64,000 nt of DNA, from assembly GCF_013391105.1 (NCBI RefSeq), contig NZ_CP058335.1, positions 2,976,001 through 3,040,000 on the forward strand. The letters run 5' to 3'. A program made the position numbers and the translations under genes. This stretch comes from Natronomonas salina (GTDB taxonomy: Archaea; Halobacteriota; Halobacteria; Halobacteriales; Haloarculaceae). The notes under the pieces are model-generated. The model saw only the letters and a program-made list of their open reading frames with translations, was not told the DNA's origin and did not search any database. This document shows, in pieces, positions 9,110 to 17,939 of the stretch (positions within the stretch are counted from its first letter, which is position 1; each line of letters begins with the position of its first letter).

Positions 9110-9461
9110 GTCACGCTTCTCTTGCTTCGTCGAAAGATTCGTTGCTGTCTTCGGGACTCAGTAGCGTTGAGGTGCTCGTATCTGAAGGACCCGACCTGCG
9201 CGTTCACCTCGCCCTTTCAGTCCACCAAGAAGCTGATTGATCGCGTTCTTTCGACTCTACAGGACCTCTGACCTGCTCCATTAGTAGGTCATCTGGGTGA
9301 GCTAGGTCAATTGGAGGGCTGGATTGCGGCACCCCCGGCCGTGCTCGCCGCTGCTGAAAGGGGAGTTCACGGTCAAATTCAATGCCGCTCAAGGCAGGGG
9401 AAAGCCAACGATGATACGTCGACAAATGTGGTCGTTATCTCTAGTTAATTGAAGAGGCCGT
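9110..9461. other. intergenic region holding a partial copy of the dispersed foldback repeat
   Basis: 352 bp without a supported gene. About 9203-9234 matches the right end of the dispersed repeat (cctcgccctttcagtccacc), also seen at about 27050 and 34505. No left end is recognisable, so this copy appears truncated. Confidence 0.5.
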
Positions 9462-10091
9462 CTAGCCGAGTTCCTCGTCCAGTATCCTCAATTGTTGTCT
9501 GAACGTATTTACCTTGTCCTGAAGGGAACCATAGAGCCCGTAGAACCAAACTCGATACAGGTGGATGGTTGTCCCTGTGATGTCGACTGTCGCGGTCTTC
9601 ATCTCTGGTGGCATCGTCGTCACGTCCGCGCTGAAGTACTGGGAGAGTCCGTCGAACGGCTTGTTTCCGAAGCAGACGACGTGATACTCGGATGCATCCA
9701 GTAGCTCTAGTTGCTCGACCAGTGTGGTCGCATCATCGTCCGAGACTGCGATGTTGTTGCTGTCAGGGTCGACTTCGTCGACCAGATCAGTCATGTAGGC
9801 TCCCTGGAGCCGGTTCAATCCGCCGTCCTGGATGGCCTCCTTGAGCCGGTAGTCGAAATGTTTCCGTGACGGTGTGTGAAAGTTCGCGAACGGTGCGGGG
9901 AGGTCGTCTGACCGGTTCAAACCCATCAGCACGATATCGGATGTCAAATCATCGACGTTGCCAGATACGAACTTGACCAGTCGCTCCGGATCAGACTCGA
10001 TACACCCGTCCTCGGGGAAGGCATCATCCCAGACGGCCCAGCTGGCCCAAGGATACCGGTCAGCGATCGTCCTGACCGTCTCGATATTCAT
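9462..10091 (-). CDS. uncharacterised protein, possibly uracil-DNA-glycosylase fold
   Basis: 209 aa, intact, acidic. Suggestive elements are IVLMGLNRSDDLPAPFANFH (about 53-72), GAYMTDLVDEVDPDSNNIAVS (about 97-118) and YHVVCFGNKPFDGLSQYF (about 137-154). These recall the GLNPS-like loop, the conserved mid-helix and the strand-loop of uracil-DNA-glycosylase superfamily proteins, but I cannot demonstrate the catalytic set. It is alone on the minus strand. ATG 10091 is the first Met and gives a natural N-terminus (MNIETVRTIADRYPW). The UDG suggestion is an inference from local motifs only. Confidence 0.55.
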   Translation of the reverse strand: MNIETVRTIADRYPWASWAVWDDAFPEDGCIESDPERLVKFVSGNVDDLTSDIVLMGLNRSDDLPAPFANFHTPSRKHFDYRLKEAIQDGGLNRLQGAYMTDLVDEVDPDSNNIAVSDDDATTLVEQLELLDASEYHVVCFGNKPFDGLSQYFSADVTTMPPEMKTATVDITGTTIHLYRVWFYGLYGSLQDKVNTFRQQLRILDEELG

Positions 10092-10589
10092 ACCTCTACC
10101 ACGGGTCAGGGCTTCTAATGTGTGCGGACGTCTATGGCCTGGGTCAGCGTATGAGTAGATTCCGTTCTTCTGTGTCAGAGGAAGGTCTAGCGGTTCCCAG
10201 TACGAATGCCGGCGATGACCGCGGCGTAATCGTTCTTGTAACCATTGCTGGCCTTGTCATCTGGCGTGTCCCCTCGGTTGTTCCAAATCTCGCATCTCTC
10301 CACGGTGAAGTGGTCGGAGACGAGGAGATGACTCTGTCCGTGGCCCCCGTAGAGGACGTCGAGTGGTCGCCGAACATGGCTGTCGGGGGAGGTCGGCCTC
10401 CGGGTCCCGCTGGTGTCGGCACGTTCCCACCGTGAGTGATAACGCCGCCGATCGATTTCGCGAGGTGGGTTGCACCTCAAGCTTCTGGGCGCTGCAATCC
10501 AGTTCGTTGCGGCACTCGGTGGGTTTCTATAGCCCCTGACGGGTGCGGGGCGCTTCAGTCAGTCCCCATCGCAGTCAACTGAGATTCTC
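10092..10589. other. intergenic region ending in the ardC-A promoter element
   Basis: 498 bp. Open frames exist on both strands (for example a 97-codon minus frame 10187-10480) but none has a recognisable domain, and I do not call them. The functional part is the right end: the GGTTT/hairpin element (10522-10551) followed by a 38-nt leader. Confidence 0.45.
10522..10551 (+). promoter_or_regulatory. GGTTT + CGGG-loop hairpin promoter element, copy 1 (ardC-A)
   Basis: GGTTTCTATA (10522-10531) is followed by an inverted repeat with arms GCCCC (10532-10536) and GGGGC (10547-10551) around the loop TGACGGGTGC. TTT to CGGG is 16 nt. The ATG of ardC-A is at 10590. The same arrangement occurs at five other accessory genes in this window. 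Confidence 0.7.
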
Positions 10590-11525
10590 ATGGCTACGAG
10601 CAGCGATGCGTCGGTCTCGTTCGAGGAGGCCGACACACGGTCAGAGGAGATGCACAGTACAATCGAAGCATGGATCGACGACCTCGTCAACGCCGTCGAC
10701 GACGCCCAGAGCAGTGAGGCTTTCCAGGAGTGGCTCGACGTCAAGAGCCGATTCCACGACTACTCCTACCGGAACACGCTGCTGATCAAACAGCAGTGTC
10801 CGGAGGCGACGCGGGTCGCTGGATACCGGACGTGGCAGGAAGAGTTCGAACGCCACGTGATAGAGGGCGAGTCGGCGATCTGGATCTGGGCGCCGATCAT
10901 CGCCAAGCGCTGTCCCGAATGTGAGAACTCGCGAAGCTACCACGAGGAGAGTGACTGTGAGTACGACGAGACGCCACCGGAGGAGTGGTCGGAGGGGCTC
11001 GTCGGGTTCAATCCAGCTCCGGTATTCGACGTCTCCCAGACTGACGGCGAGCCGCTAGCTGAACTGGATACCGCAGCTGCTGGTGAGGCGGGCGACCTCG
11101 TCTCCTGGCTCACTGAAGCGGCTGAGGAACTCGGTGTGGCCGTTCGGATCGTCTCCGAAGAGGAATGGCCACTTGGAGACGCGAAGGGCGTCTGCAAGCC
11201 GTTACGGAGTAGTGATGCTGACGCGCTGGTCAAGGTTAAGGACCGCTCGAACCGGGCCGACCTCGCAGGGACCCTCATTCATGAGTACGCCCACGCACAG
11301 CTACATATCGGCCTGGACGACGAAGACGAACGGGCGAAGCGTGAAGTCGAAGCTGAAGCGGTCGCGTACGTCGTGGGTCGGTACTTCGATCTCGACATGA
11401 GCGGATCAGCGTTCTACCTCTCTACGTGGGAATCAGACGACCCAAACGTTGTTCGTGAACGCCTCGGTCGAATCAGTCGCAGTGCCCAGGAGATCATCGA
11501 GCGTCTCGAAGAGTCTACCTCGTAA
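10590..11525 (+). CDS. ArdC-like antirestriction / zincin metallopeptidase, paralog A
   Basis: 311 aa. The N-terminal ArdC-like ssDNA-binding domain (about 20-110) includes FHDYSYRNTLLIKQQCPEA and GYRTWQEEF. A Cys/His cluster lies at about 107-125 (CPECENSRSYHEESDC). The C-terminal zincin has LIHEYAHAQLH at about 227-237 (HExxH) and a downstream AEAVAYVVGRYFDLD carrying the third ligand Glu. ArdC proteins protect incoming conjugative DNA from restriction and often bind ssDNA. Paralog B at 28928 is almost the same along its whole length; both start with the CGGG-loop promoter element. A C-terminal remnant of a third copy is at 25081. Expression soon after transfer is a reasonable inference. 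Confidence 0.82.
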   Translation: MATSSDASVSFEEADTRSEEMHSTIEAWIDDLVNAVDDAQSSEAFQEWLDVKSRFHDYSYRNTLLIKQQCPEATRVAGYRTWQEEFERHVIEGESAIWIWAPIIAKRCPECENSRSYHEESDCEYDETPPEEWSEGLVGFNPAPVFDVSQTDGEPLAELDTAAAGEAGDLVSWLTEAAEELGVAVRIVSEEEWPLGDAKGVCKPLRSSDADALVKVKDRSNRADLAGTLIHEYAHAQLHIGLDDEDERAKREVEAEAVAYVVGRYFDLDMSGSAFYLSTWESDDPNVVRERLGRISRSAQEIIERLEESTS

Positions 11526-11799
11526 ACTCGGGGATAGGACCCTCCTCGACATCGAGGGATGGAGGCTGTGTACAATCCGTCCAGAGTACTATCGGACATC
11601 CATCAGCACCGACTGTTTCGAAGGCGGCTTATTTATCTGTCCCGTTCGGTCTGACTAATCTAATGCGGCCGTTCCGGGATGGGGCGAAGCACCTGACACT
11701 GAGCTAATCTGTGCGGCAATCGTGGTTCATCGCGGGTCCAGTTGTCTGTCGATATGGGCGCCGCATATTTCTCAGTCGATATAGAAATGGAGCTGACAG

Positions 11800-12933
11800 A
11801 TGGGGTTACAGATGCTCAATCGAGACGGATTCTACCAACACGTTCCACTACTGGTCTCTCTAACCGGATTTCTCCTCCTCGTGTGGTCGTTCGTTGATCC
11901 GGTATACCTTCTCGCGATATCGTCACCGGACGTTTACCGCCTTCAATACCTCATCGGGTACGTTACTATCGTCCCGTCCTGTCTCTTCATGATCGGCTAC
12001 GGTCGGTGGCTCCCCGAAACGGAAATCTCCGAGGAGTATAACGCTACCATCGGATTGTTCGGAATCGCTGGAGGCGCCGGATTCCTCGTCTTCAACGGCT
12101 TCCTCATGCTGTTCTTCCCGACAGACTCCATCTGGATCATCACGAACTGGGCGCGCTGGGCCCTCTCACTCGGATTGGCCGTCGGCCTCGTCATCGGTGT
12201 GTTGTACGTACGTGGGCTGTCGGAATCACTCTCAGCAGAGCGTCACTCACTTCGAGCAGAACACATCGAGAAACAGCGTGAGCTCGTCGACCACATGAAC
12301 GGCATCCTCCGCCACGAGGTCCTCAATTCAGCCCAAATCATCCGGGGGAACGCTCAGCTGTTGATGGAATCCGAAGCGAACGTTGACCCGGCCGACGAAC
12401 GGCTCAATCGGATCTACCGAGAGGGAGAGGAGCTAGCGGACGTAATCGGGGAGGTGCGGGGATTACTCAATACCGTCGAAGGCGGACAAGCATTACAGCC
12501 GATTCGACTCACAGATGTCATCAACCACGAAGTCGAGAAGCTGAAATCCACCTATCCAGAGGTAACTGTCAAGACCACGATTCCGGACGAGATGTTCATC
12601 GAAGGTGACGACCTAGTTGGCCGCGTGGTGGGTAACCTCCTGCGGAACGCCGTGATGCACAACTCGGCCGATCGACCCCAGGTGCGTATCGACGGCGAAA
12701 TCACGGACGAGGAAACGGTTGTCTCGATCAGCGATAACGGAGACGGAATCCCGGAACATCAATTCGATACGTTATTCGAACGACCGCAGGTCGGGACGCA
12801 TGGACTCGGAATGTATCTCGTGAAAGCCCTCATGGACAGCTATGGCGGCACAGTCGAGTTGGTGACAACAGGGCGTGACGGGACGACGATCGAAGTTGCT
12901 TTCCCACCAGTTGAGTCCCCTGGCTCTCCTTGA
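11800..12933 (+). CDS. membrane sensor histidine kinase
   Basis: 377 aa. Four TM helices fill the first about 137 residues (about 14-32, 49-69, 83-106, 117-137). A helical linker leads to a DHp domain with the H-box LRHEVLNS (phospho-acceptor His at about 171). The HATPase domain has the N-box NLLRNAVMHN, G1 DNGDGIP and G2 GTHGLGMYLVKALM. It would autophosphorylate and signal to a response regulator; no receiver gene is adjacent, so it is an orphan. Start ATG 11800. A DNA copy of its 3' end, including coding and downstream sequence, is found at 17940-18115. Confidence 0.88.
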   Translation: MGLQMLNRDGFYQHVPLLVSLTGFLLLVWSFVDPVYLLAISSPDVYRLQYLIGYVTIVPSCLFMIGYGRWLPETEISEEYNATIGLFGIAGGAGFLVFNGFLMLFFPTDSIWIITNWARWALSLGLAVGLVIGVLYVRGLSESLSAERHSLRAEHIEKQRELVDHMNGILRHEVLNSAQIIRGNAQLLMESEANVDPADERLNRIYREGEELADVIGEVRGLLNTVEGGQALQPIRLTDVINHEVEKLKSTYPEVTVKTTIPDEMFIEGDDLVGRVVGNLLRNAVMHNSADRPQVRIDGEITDEETVVSISDNGDGIPEHQFDTLFERPQVGTHGLGMYLVKALMDSYGGTVELVTTGRDGTTIEVAFPPVESPGSP

Positions 12934-13167
12934 CCCCGCCCCTTCGTTGTCGCACGCTGACGACTAACCATCCGGGACCCTTCTTCGATTGACCGCTACT
13001 TATCGATGGTTCCAGCAGCCCATGACCGAATTAGCGGCACGACCAAGCCTGCCTTTGAGCCAATAGGCCTTCGTCGTCGGATAATCTGTTCGAGCGACCT
13101 GTAATTCTATTGAATGATAGCCTCTTGGCGAAAACAGTTGTTATCGCCACAACCGCATATCCAACTG

Positions 13168-13650
13168 ATGGAACGACACCCGACTGACCCAGCCACCGTT
13201 GAGGTGTACGTCCGATCGCTCTCACCGAACGAGATGCCTCAACAGCAAGCTCTCTTCGAGCAACTCAATAGACTCTCTACGAGGGGGATAATTGACTACT
13301 GGACCGTTCACGTCGTCGGGAAGGAAGTGTGTCCAGAGACCGCAACAGAGACTCGACCGGGTCGAATCATCTGCGACCGTATCCAGCAGTTCAAAGCTTG
13401 GGCTGAACAGAACGATATGTCCTTCGGGAAGTTCTTCGAACAACGACCCGTCACGTCTCAGATGACTGGCGAGGAATACGAAACGATGGTCCTCCCGTCG
13501 GTCACGCTGGCTGAGTTTGACGAAGAAGGTACTCTCCAGTTCGTTACGCCTAGTTTCGAGGGGGAGACACACTACACGCCAGCGACTCGGTTGGAGGAAT
13601 TAGCCGATGGACGAGGGGAGGAGTCCGAATTCGCCGTGAATTCTCACTGA
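13168..13650 (+). CDS. haloarchaeal HTH-family protein
   Basis: 160 aa from ATG 13168. The frame opens at 13114, but a TATA-like sequence (around 13139) lies about 28 nt upstream of 13168, suggesting a leaderless start there, and the 18 upstream residues are atypical. The N-terminus VEVYVRSLSPNEMPQQQALFEQLNRL then GIIDYWTVHVVGKEV matches a widespread haloarchaeal family usually annotated as HTH-domain protein of unknown role. No partner genes are apparent. Function unknown, family recognition moderate. Confidence 0.65.
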   Translation: MERHPTDPATVEVYVRSLSPNEMPQQQALFEQLNRLSTRGIIDYWTVHVVGKEVCPETATETRPGRIICDRIQQFKAWAEQNDMSFGKFFEQRPVTSQMTGEEYETMVLPSVTLAEFDEEGTLQFVTPSFEGETHYTPATRLEELADGRGEESEFAVNSH

Positions 13651-13863
13651 CAGTCAGCAACTTAGGAACTCACCCACAACTGCCTTCCCTGTCGATGTTG
13701 ATTCGAGCTATCTGAATATGTAGCCCCCAAGTGCTACAGACGTACCCTACACCGACTGGTTCGGGGATGAAATAGTTCCAACGCTAGAAAGCTGGATCAG
13801 TCGAACGGTTGAATCTGCATATAGATTAAATGGCTTTTTGCAGCGGCGTCGATACGAACAGGT

Positions 13864-14070
13864 ATGGGAGAAGAGGATCCGGGCTATCTCGCTAATCTCA
13901 TCTTTCTATGGCTCTTGGCCGGTCTCGGTGTAATCGCTATTGGTGCCATCGTTAGACTAATCGGGCATCCAGTTGGCTTGATTCCGGGGTTTGTAATCGC
14001 GGCCGTGATTATGTTTGCGGGCCTCTTTCTATACTATAGAGTGTTTCTCGATGAACGCTCCCTATTGTGA
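13864..14070 (+). CDS. small two-TM membrane protein
   Basis: 68 aa. It starts MGEEDPGYLAN and has two hydrophobic helices, about residues 11-33 (LIFLWLLAGLGVIAIGAIV) and about 38-60 (IPGFVIAAVIMFAGLFLYY). No motif or family recognised. An AT-rich stretch with a TATA-like sequence (around 13820-13835) precedes it. Confidence 0.6.
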   Translation: MGEEDPGYLANLIFLWLLAGLGVIAIGAIVRLIGHPVGLIPGFVIAAVIMFAGLFLYYRVFLDERSLL

Positions 14071-14129
14071 ATTCTCTCCAGGGAACGATTGGCTGGGTCC
14101 CCCAACGACCCGACTGCTCGGTCAGCATC

Positions 14130-14165
14130 CTCTTGAAAGCCCTCGGCGCGCTCGTGGTAGCTGAG
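14130..14165 (+). repeat. dispersed foldback repeat, left-end fragment
   Basis: Contains gaaagccctcggcgcgctcg, the left terminus of the repeat seen complete at 34347-34529. No clear right end follows, so this is a partial copy. Confidence 0.55.
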
Positions 14166-14287
14166 ACGACCACATCGACGCGAGCGCGTCTCGTCCTTTC
14201 TAGTCTACCAAGTGCCGCAACGTCAGGGGTGCTCACTCACTGTGGATGACTGATGGCTCATGAGCGGTTCACGGTCATCTATCTAGG

Positions 14288-14557
14288 TCAGATGAGAGGT
14301 GTGCTGACAGCGGATTCCTCGAGCGTGATTTCGCCGTCGCTGGTGATCGTGACCTCCTGCCCTGCATAGGCGAACGAGACTTCTCCAGCCGTCATCTCGT
14401 TGATGACTTTCTCTAATGCATCGGGATTGATAGCATCATCTATGACCGGGAGCTCCAATGGATCTCGTCCTTGCGTTTCAGCAACACGATGAACGACTCG
14501 ATCAGGGATGGCACCCTCTGTTTCTGGCATATCCGCCTCTTTGTGAAACGCTGTCAT
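14288..14557 (-). CDS. HalOD1 output-domain protein
   Basis: 89 aa from ATG 14557. The frame runs to 14617, but a TATA-like AATTTATTATCC (about 14583-14595) sits about 30 nt upstream of 14557, supporting a leaderless start there. The HalOD1 pattern is clear: VVHRVAETQGRDPLELPVIDDAINPDALEKVI followed by a beta-rich end FAYAGQEVTITSDGEITL. HalOD1 is a haloarchaeal output domain of signalling proteins; as a stand-alone domain its role is unknown. Two further HalOD1 genes follow within 2 kb. Confidence 0.75.
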   Translation of the reverse strand: MTAFHKEADMPETEGAIPDRVVHRVAETQGRDPLELPVIDDAINPDALEKVINEMTAGEVSFAYAGQEVTITSDGEITLEESAVSTPLI

Positions 14558-15039
14558 AACCGTAGTGTCGGAGCGGTGGCCGGATAATAAATTATCCCTG
14601 TATCTGGATGGATTCAAACTTCACTATCGCCGACGACTGACCTGAAGAGGTCGATTGAAGCCGTGTCGTTGATTGAGTCATACTCACATTACGCTCTTGG
14701 TCGGACAAAGTCGGTGTTCCTGTCCTTCGCGCCGTCTAGACCGGATTTATAGTCCTTTATCTCCCTCAGCATCCGTCCGTGTTTGTTCGTAGAGCCGGAT
14801 CGACAGGGTCGGTTGTCTGTCTCGAAGGAGGTCCGTGAGAAAGGACTGTGAGACGTTCCATATTGTGACGTCGGTGGACAGGCTGGAACTCAACCCGTAC
14901 AGATGATTCCTCGCTGCCCTTCGTGAGATAGGAGGTAGCGTTCGTGAGGCGCCTCTCGAGGACATTCGAACGGTGATTGAACGAAGGCTATTGCCCGAGA
15001 GCACCAGCCTGATAGCTACCCCGCTGAGTGTTCGCGTAA
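14558..15039. other. intergenic region, no supported gene
   Basis: 482 bp. It contains the HalOD1 promoter (14583-14595). An 85-codon minus frame (14747-15004) has no recognisable domain and a basic composition atypical of the organism, so it is not called. Confidence 0.4.
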
Positions 15040-15372
15040 TCAGTTGGTAAAAACCGAGGTGAGCTCGCCAAGGTATTCCTCGCCATCGTCGTGGCCGTAG
15101 TACTGGATATCTTCATTCCGCTGATCGAACTCGAGCCAGCCTCGCGCTTCGAGATACGGCAGGTGGGAGTGCGGCAGTGAAACTTCGAGTTCCTCTCGAG
15201 TGGCCAACTCGACCCTCGGTTCGATGTACCTGATGAGCTCGTCGAGTGTCGCTGTCGCGTCGGTAGTCGTTTGCTCGAAGTGGTGTACCACCTCCCGCCG
15301 GACGTGATGAGAGAGCGTATCCAACAGATCGTTCACCGCCAGGGATTCTTCAGGTGAACTGTGGAGAGACAT
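15040..15372 (-). CDS. DUF7344-type winged-helix protein
   Basis: 110 aa. LAVNDLLDTLSHHVRREVVHHFEQ, then LDELIRYIEPR, LPHSHLPYLEARGWLEFDQRNEDIQYYGH form the compact winged-helix characteristic of a very abundant haloarchaeal regulator family (DUF7344). It probably binds DNA; target unknown. ATG 15372 is the natural start. Its neighbours are HalOD1 genes, so a small signalling/regulatory island is suggested. Confidence 0.78.
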   Translation of the reverse strand: MSLHSSPEESLAVNDLLDTLSHHVRREVVHHFEQTTTDATATLDELIRYIEPRVELATREELEVSLPHSHLPYLEARGWLEFDQRNEDIQYYGHDDGEEYLGELTSVFTN

Positions 15373-15655
15373 ACGACCAGGTGCATCTGTGCATAGATTG
15401 TTACCAGTGTATTTCTGCGGCGCCTATCTGCGTACTATTAGAGTCCCTGCGCTGGAAACATGTGATGTGGCGACAACCAATGCCTAGGTTGGTTCCGCCC
15501 TGTTTCGCGAAACGTGGAACGGACAGTCGATCATCGAATGGTGGATATCACTAATATACGCTCTACACTCTCCAAAACGACTACCTGGTATTTCTGACGA
15601 GGAGATCTCCTATATCCACAAGTCGTGACTCACGTCTACGAGTCGTTCTATCGCC

Positions 15656-15919
15656 TCAGATGGCGCAAATTTCGATGTCTTCCGGGCCCCTGACAGCAAT
15701 TCTGTAATTGAGGTACGTGAATTCGAGGGTGATGGTGTCTCGTGATGCATTGTAGCTAGGGTTCCCGAACAGTGTTTCAAGTACGTCGGGGTCGATTACG
15801 TCGTACAACGGGGGGCTGAGTTCCTGCGGTGGGTCGCCCTCTCGCTGTGCGATTTCGGAGAGGATGGTAACAACGACCGACTCGGTCGAACTGTGTTCTT
15901 GGCGCGTCTCTGACCCCAT
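15656..15919 (-). CDS. HalOD1 output-domain protein
   Basis: 87 aa. SVVVTILSEIAQREGDPPQELSPPLYDVIDPDVLETLFG gives the HalOD1 helix and the conserved PPLYDVIDPD-type motif. The C-terminal part (TLEFTYLNYRIAVRGPEDIEI) is the beta half. An AT-rich stretch with a TATA-like sequence (about 15940-15955) lies roughly 30 nt upstream of ATG 15919. Second of three HalOD1 genes here. Confidence 0.8.
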   Translation of the reverse strand: MGSETRQEHSSTESVVVTILSEIAQREGDPPQELSPPLYDVIDPDVLETLFGNPSYNASRDTITLEFTYLNYRIAVRGPEDIEICAI

Positions 15920-16141
15920 ACACGCCGTGGGTGGGTTGGGTCCATAATCTAAATTGAATATTACTAGAATTTACTAGTATTTAGTCTGCGACTTCTCTAA
16001 ATCAGGAAGCGGCCTCGAGGTTAGCCGAGTTTCAAACCAAACCGGGCGCCTCTATCGTCGGGTCTGGAATCGTACTCCTTGATTCCTACTGGAGGAGACG
16101 GAACTCGCTACATTCGCTACGCGTCTGTATTGGGTAGTGTG

Positions 16142-16393
16142 TTATGCAACCTCGATATGCACCTTCTCATCACCTTCTATCGTGATGAGATGGCCAGCGT
16201 ACGTGAATTCTACCCGGACAAAGCCATCCTTTGAATCACAGAAGAGTGCCTTCAGCCCGTCGAGATCGATGACGGTATTGAGTGGTGGAGATAGCTCGAT
16301 CGGGTCTACACCTTCCTCTTCTGCGATCTCCATGATCAGCGAGGTTGTCAGCGAGTCTGCCCCTTTGGATCGTGTTAACACAGAATCACCCAC
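16142..16393 (-). CDS. HalOD1 output-domain protein (GTG start)
   Basis: 83 aa if the GTG at 16393 is the start. The frame opens at 16486, but a strong TATA-like ATCTATAAACC (about 16416-16427) lies about 28 nt upstream of the GTG, so the longer form would run through its own promoter. The domain reads LTTSLIMEIAEEEGVDPIELSPPLNTVIDLDGLKALF then VEFTYAGHLITIEGDEKVHI. Third stand-alone HalOD1 gene of the array; probably arose by duplication. Confidence 0.75.
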   Translation of the reverse strand: MGDSVLTRSKGADSLTTSLIMEIAEEEGVDPIELSPPLNTVIDLDGLKALFCDSKDGFVRVEFTYAGHLITIEGDEKVHIEVA

Positions 16394-16504
16394 ATCTAAG
16401 CAAATAGTAAGAAGATGGTTTATAGATTTCTCCGAATACAATCCGGAAATAGGGGCAAACAGAGGGGGTGACGCCGAGGAGAACAATCCAGTCGTGGTCA
16501 GAGG

Positions 16505-16657
16505 TTATTCCTCCTCAGTTCTTCCACGCTGGAGGGGAGTAATCGTAATCGCATATATCGCTTCACACTCACTACATTCCAGATTGAAACTCGCATTGTC
16601 GTCCCGAGTTGCCACCGATATCTCCACTCCACAGTCGCACCCAAGCGTGATGTCCAT
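16505..16657 (-). CDS. 50-aa zinc-finger-like small protein
   Basis: This gene is short. The frame from ATG 16657 to TAA 16505 encodes 50 residues beginning MDITLGCDCGVEISVATR, with a CxC pair (Cys7, Cys9) and CSEC (about 28-31): four Cys able to bind one zinc. Acidic composition and a beta-ribbon-like pattern fit the small zinc-finger proteins common in haloarchaea. It lies just upstream of the third HalOD1 gene on the same strand. Function unknown. Confidence 0.65.
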   Translation of the reverse strand: MDITLGCDCGVEISVATRDDNASFNLECSECEAIYAITITPLQRGRTEEE

Positions 16658-16988
16658 CTATTCGACCGTATCCAATGTGGAGGAATCGATAAAGTGTGGC
16701 CTGGTTATCTATCTGACATTTAGCTAACGTTTATGGCCAGGGTGGGGAGGGTTGGAGGCCCGTTGACGTAGCGTTACCATCCACGTATTTGTTGGCTCTT
16801 GTGCCACGCTTCCTGGAACAGAACCGTTATCCTTCACCGCTCAAATCAGCGAATGGACAGCAGATAATTGCCGAACCATCATTGCATCCCCATCCCACTG
16901 CTGTCCACCTCCCTCACCGGTTTCGACCGTCTATCAACATCATATATTCGGTGGAAATCCGATGCGGGATTAGCTCGTTTGCCCACAT
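16658..16988. other. intergenic region
   Basis: 331 bp, no supported gene. It must contain the divergent promoters for the zinc-finger genes at 16657 (minus) and 16989 (plus). Confidence 0.4.
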
Positions 16989-17177
16989 GTGAGCGACTAC
17001 GTTGAGTGCCGGAACTGTGCGTTCGTCCTCCGGGCTCAAGCAGCGGCTGACCCGAAGCCTCGACACTGGGATTCCTGTCCGAAGTGTGGGACGGCCGAGT
17101 TCGAACGGATCGAGCGTGAGTCTCAGGAGGAACTCAGCACACTCGCTTCAGGCCCGCTCCTCGGTACGGGTGGGTAG
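16989..17177 (+). CDS. small zinc-ribbon protein (GTG start)
   Basis: 62 aa from GTG 16989. It reads MSDYVECRNCAFVLRAQAAADPK then SCPKCGTAEFERIERES: two CxxC knuckles about 20 residues apart form a classical zinc ribbon. The ATG at 16987 is followed directly by TGA, so GTG is the only sensible start. Possibly a nucleic-acid or protein adaptor; function unknown. Confidence 0.65.
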   Translation: MSDYVECRNCAFVLRAQAAADPKPRHWDSCPKCGTAEFERIERESQEELSTLASGPLLGTGG

Positions 17178-17191
17178 TCCGGTCAGATCAG

Positions 17192-17353
17192 CTATACAGT
17201 TTGGCGATTCTCGACCGACACCTCAGTGACGAACCCACCCTGTTCGAATGCACTGCGGCATGTAGCGCACAACGTGACGAGTTCAGTTGTGCCATCTGTA
17301 TATGCGACGTTCACTGGCTCGCCGCCGCTTCTTCCACACTCGGTGCAAGTCAT
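17192..17353 (-). CDS. small two-CxxC zinc-finger protein
   Basis: 53 aa from ATG 17353 (the frame opens at 17386 but the internal Met immediately precedes the finger). MTCTECGRSGGEPVNVAYTD is followed by LVTLCATCRSAFEQGGF, giving CxxC-x(20-25)-CxxC. It is convergent with the zinc-ribbon gene at 16989, and a third such microprotein is at 16505, so three small zinc proteins cluster within 1 kb. Function unknown. Confidence 0.65.
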   Translation of the reverse strand: MTCTECGRSGGEPVNVAYTDGTTELVTLCATCRSAFEQGGFVTEVSVENRQTV

Positions 17354-17486
17354 ACCGGAAGATTGGATGCATTCAAGGTAAGACACTTGACGGAGTCGAT
17401 TTGCTACCTGGTAAAAATTAATTATGTAACATCCGTTCTGACAGGCTTCTGGTCGCCGCTAGTACCGTCTCAGAGACGCAACGTTC

Positions 17487-17738
17487 TCATTGTTCCAAGG
17501 TCGCGGTTTCAATGAGCGGATACGCGGGGAGGAGCTTCACCAACGTGGTCATACTCTCGGCTCTGTCTGTCGACTCGAGGTCGTGGAGGACGGTCATCGC
17601 CTCGGAGTCAAAGCTATCGAGGGTGTCCTCGATCCGTACTCGCCAAATATCGGGTCCATCGTACTCTACAAGGGAGAAATCCGCCTCCATCGTTCCCTGG
17701 TTCCCTCGCACGTCCTCAAAGTGAACCCGCATAGACAT
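17487..17738 (-). CDS. uncharacterised small protein
   Basis: 83 aa (a second Met at residue 3 is an alternative start). Acidic, beta-rich first half (MRVHFEDVRGNQGTMEADFSLVEYDGPDIWRVRIED) and an alpha-helical second half. No family recognised. Composition and codon use are typical of the organism, which supports a real gene. Confidence 0.5.
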   Translation of the reverse strand: MSMRVHFEDVRGNQGTMEADFSLVEYDGPDIWRVRIEDTLDSFDSEAMTVLHDLESTDRAESMTTLVKLLPAYPLIETATLEQ

Positions 17739-17939
17739 GTTCCACTGGCCCGCGGTAAAGGGCTACTGTGGGATACAGAAAATGAATATGCTTTCCTTCG
17801 GCCTACCTGCCGACCCGTATCTCCCACCGAGAACGGAATTTTCAGAATTCCGGGCCCTCCCCGAGGAGACTCCCTTCTCCCACTCTCGCTGCATCAGGTT
17901 CTGGCTCCTGTTCCGGACGGTTCAGAGCCTGATTAGACA

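Noticed and set aside
10187-10480. 97-codon minus-strand frame upstream of ardC-A
   Set aside because: Some segments look protein-like, but there is no recognisable domain and frames overlap on both strands. It is not supported.
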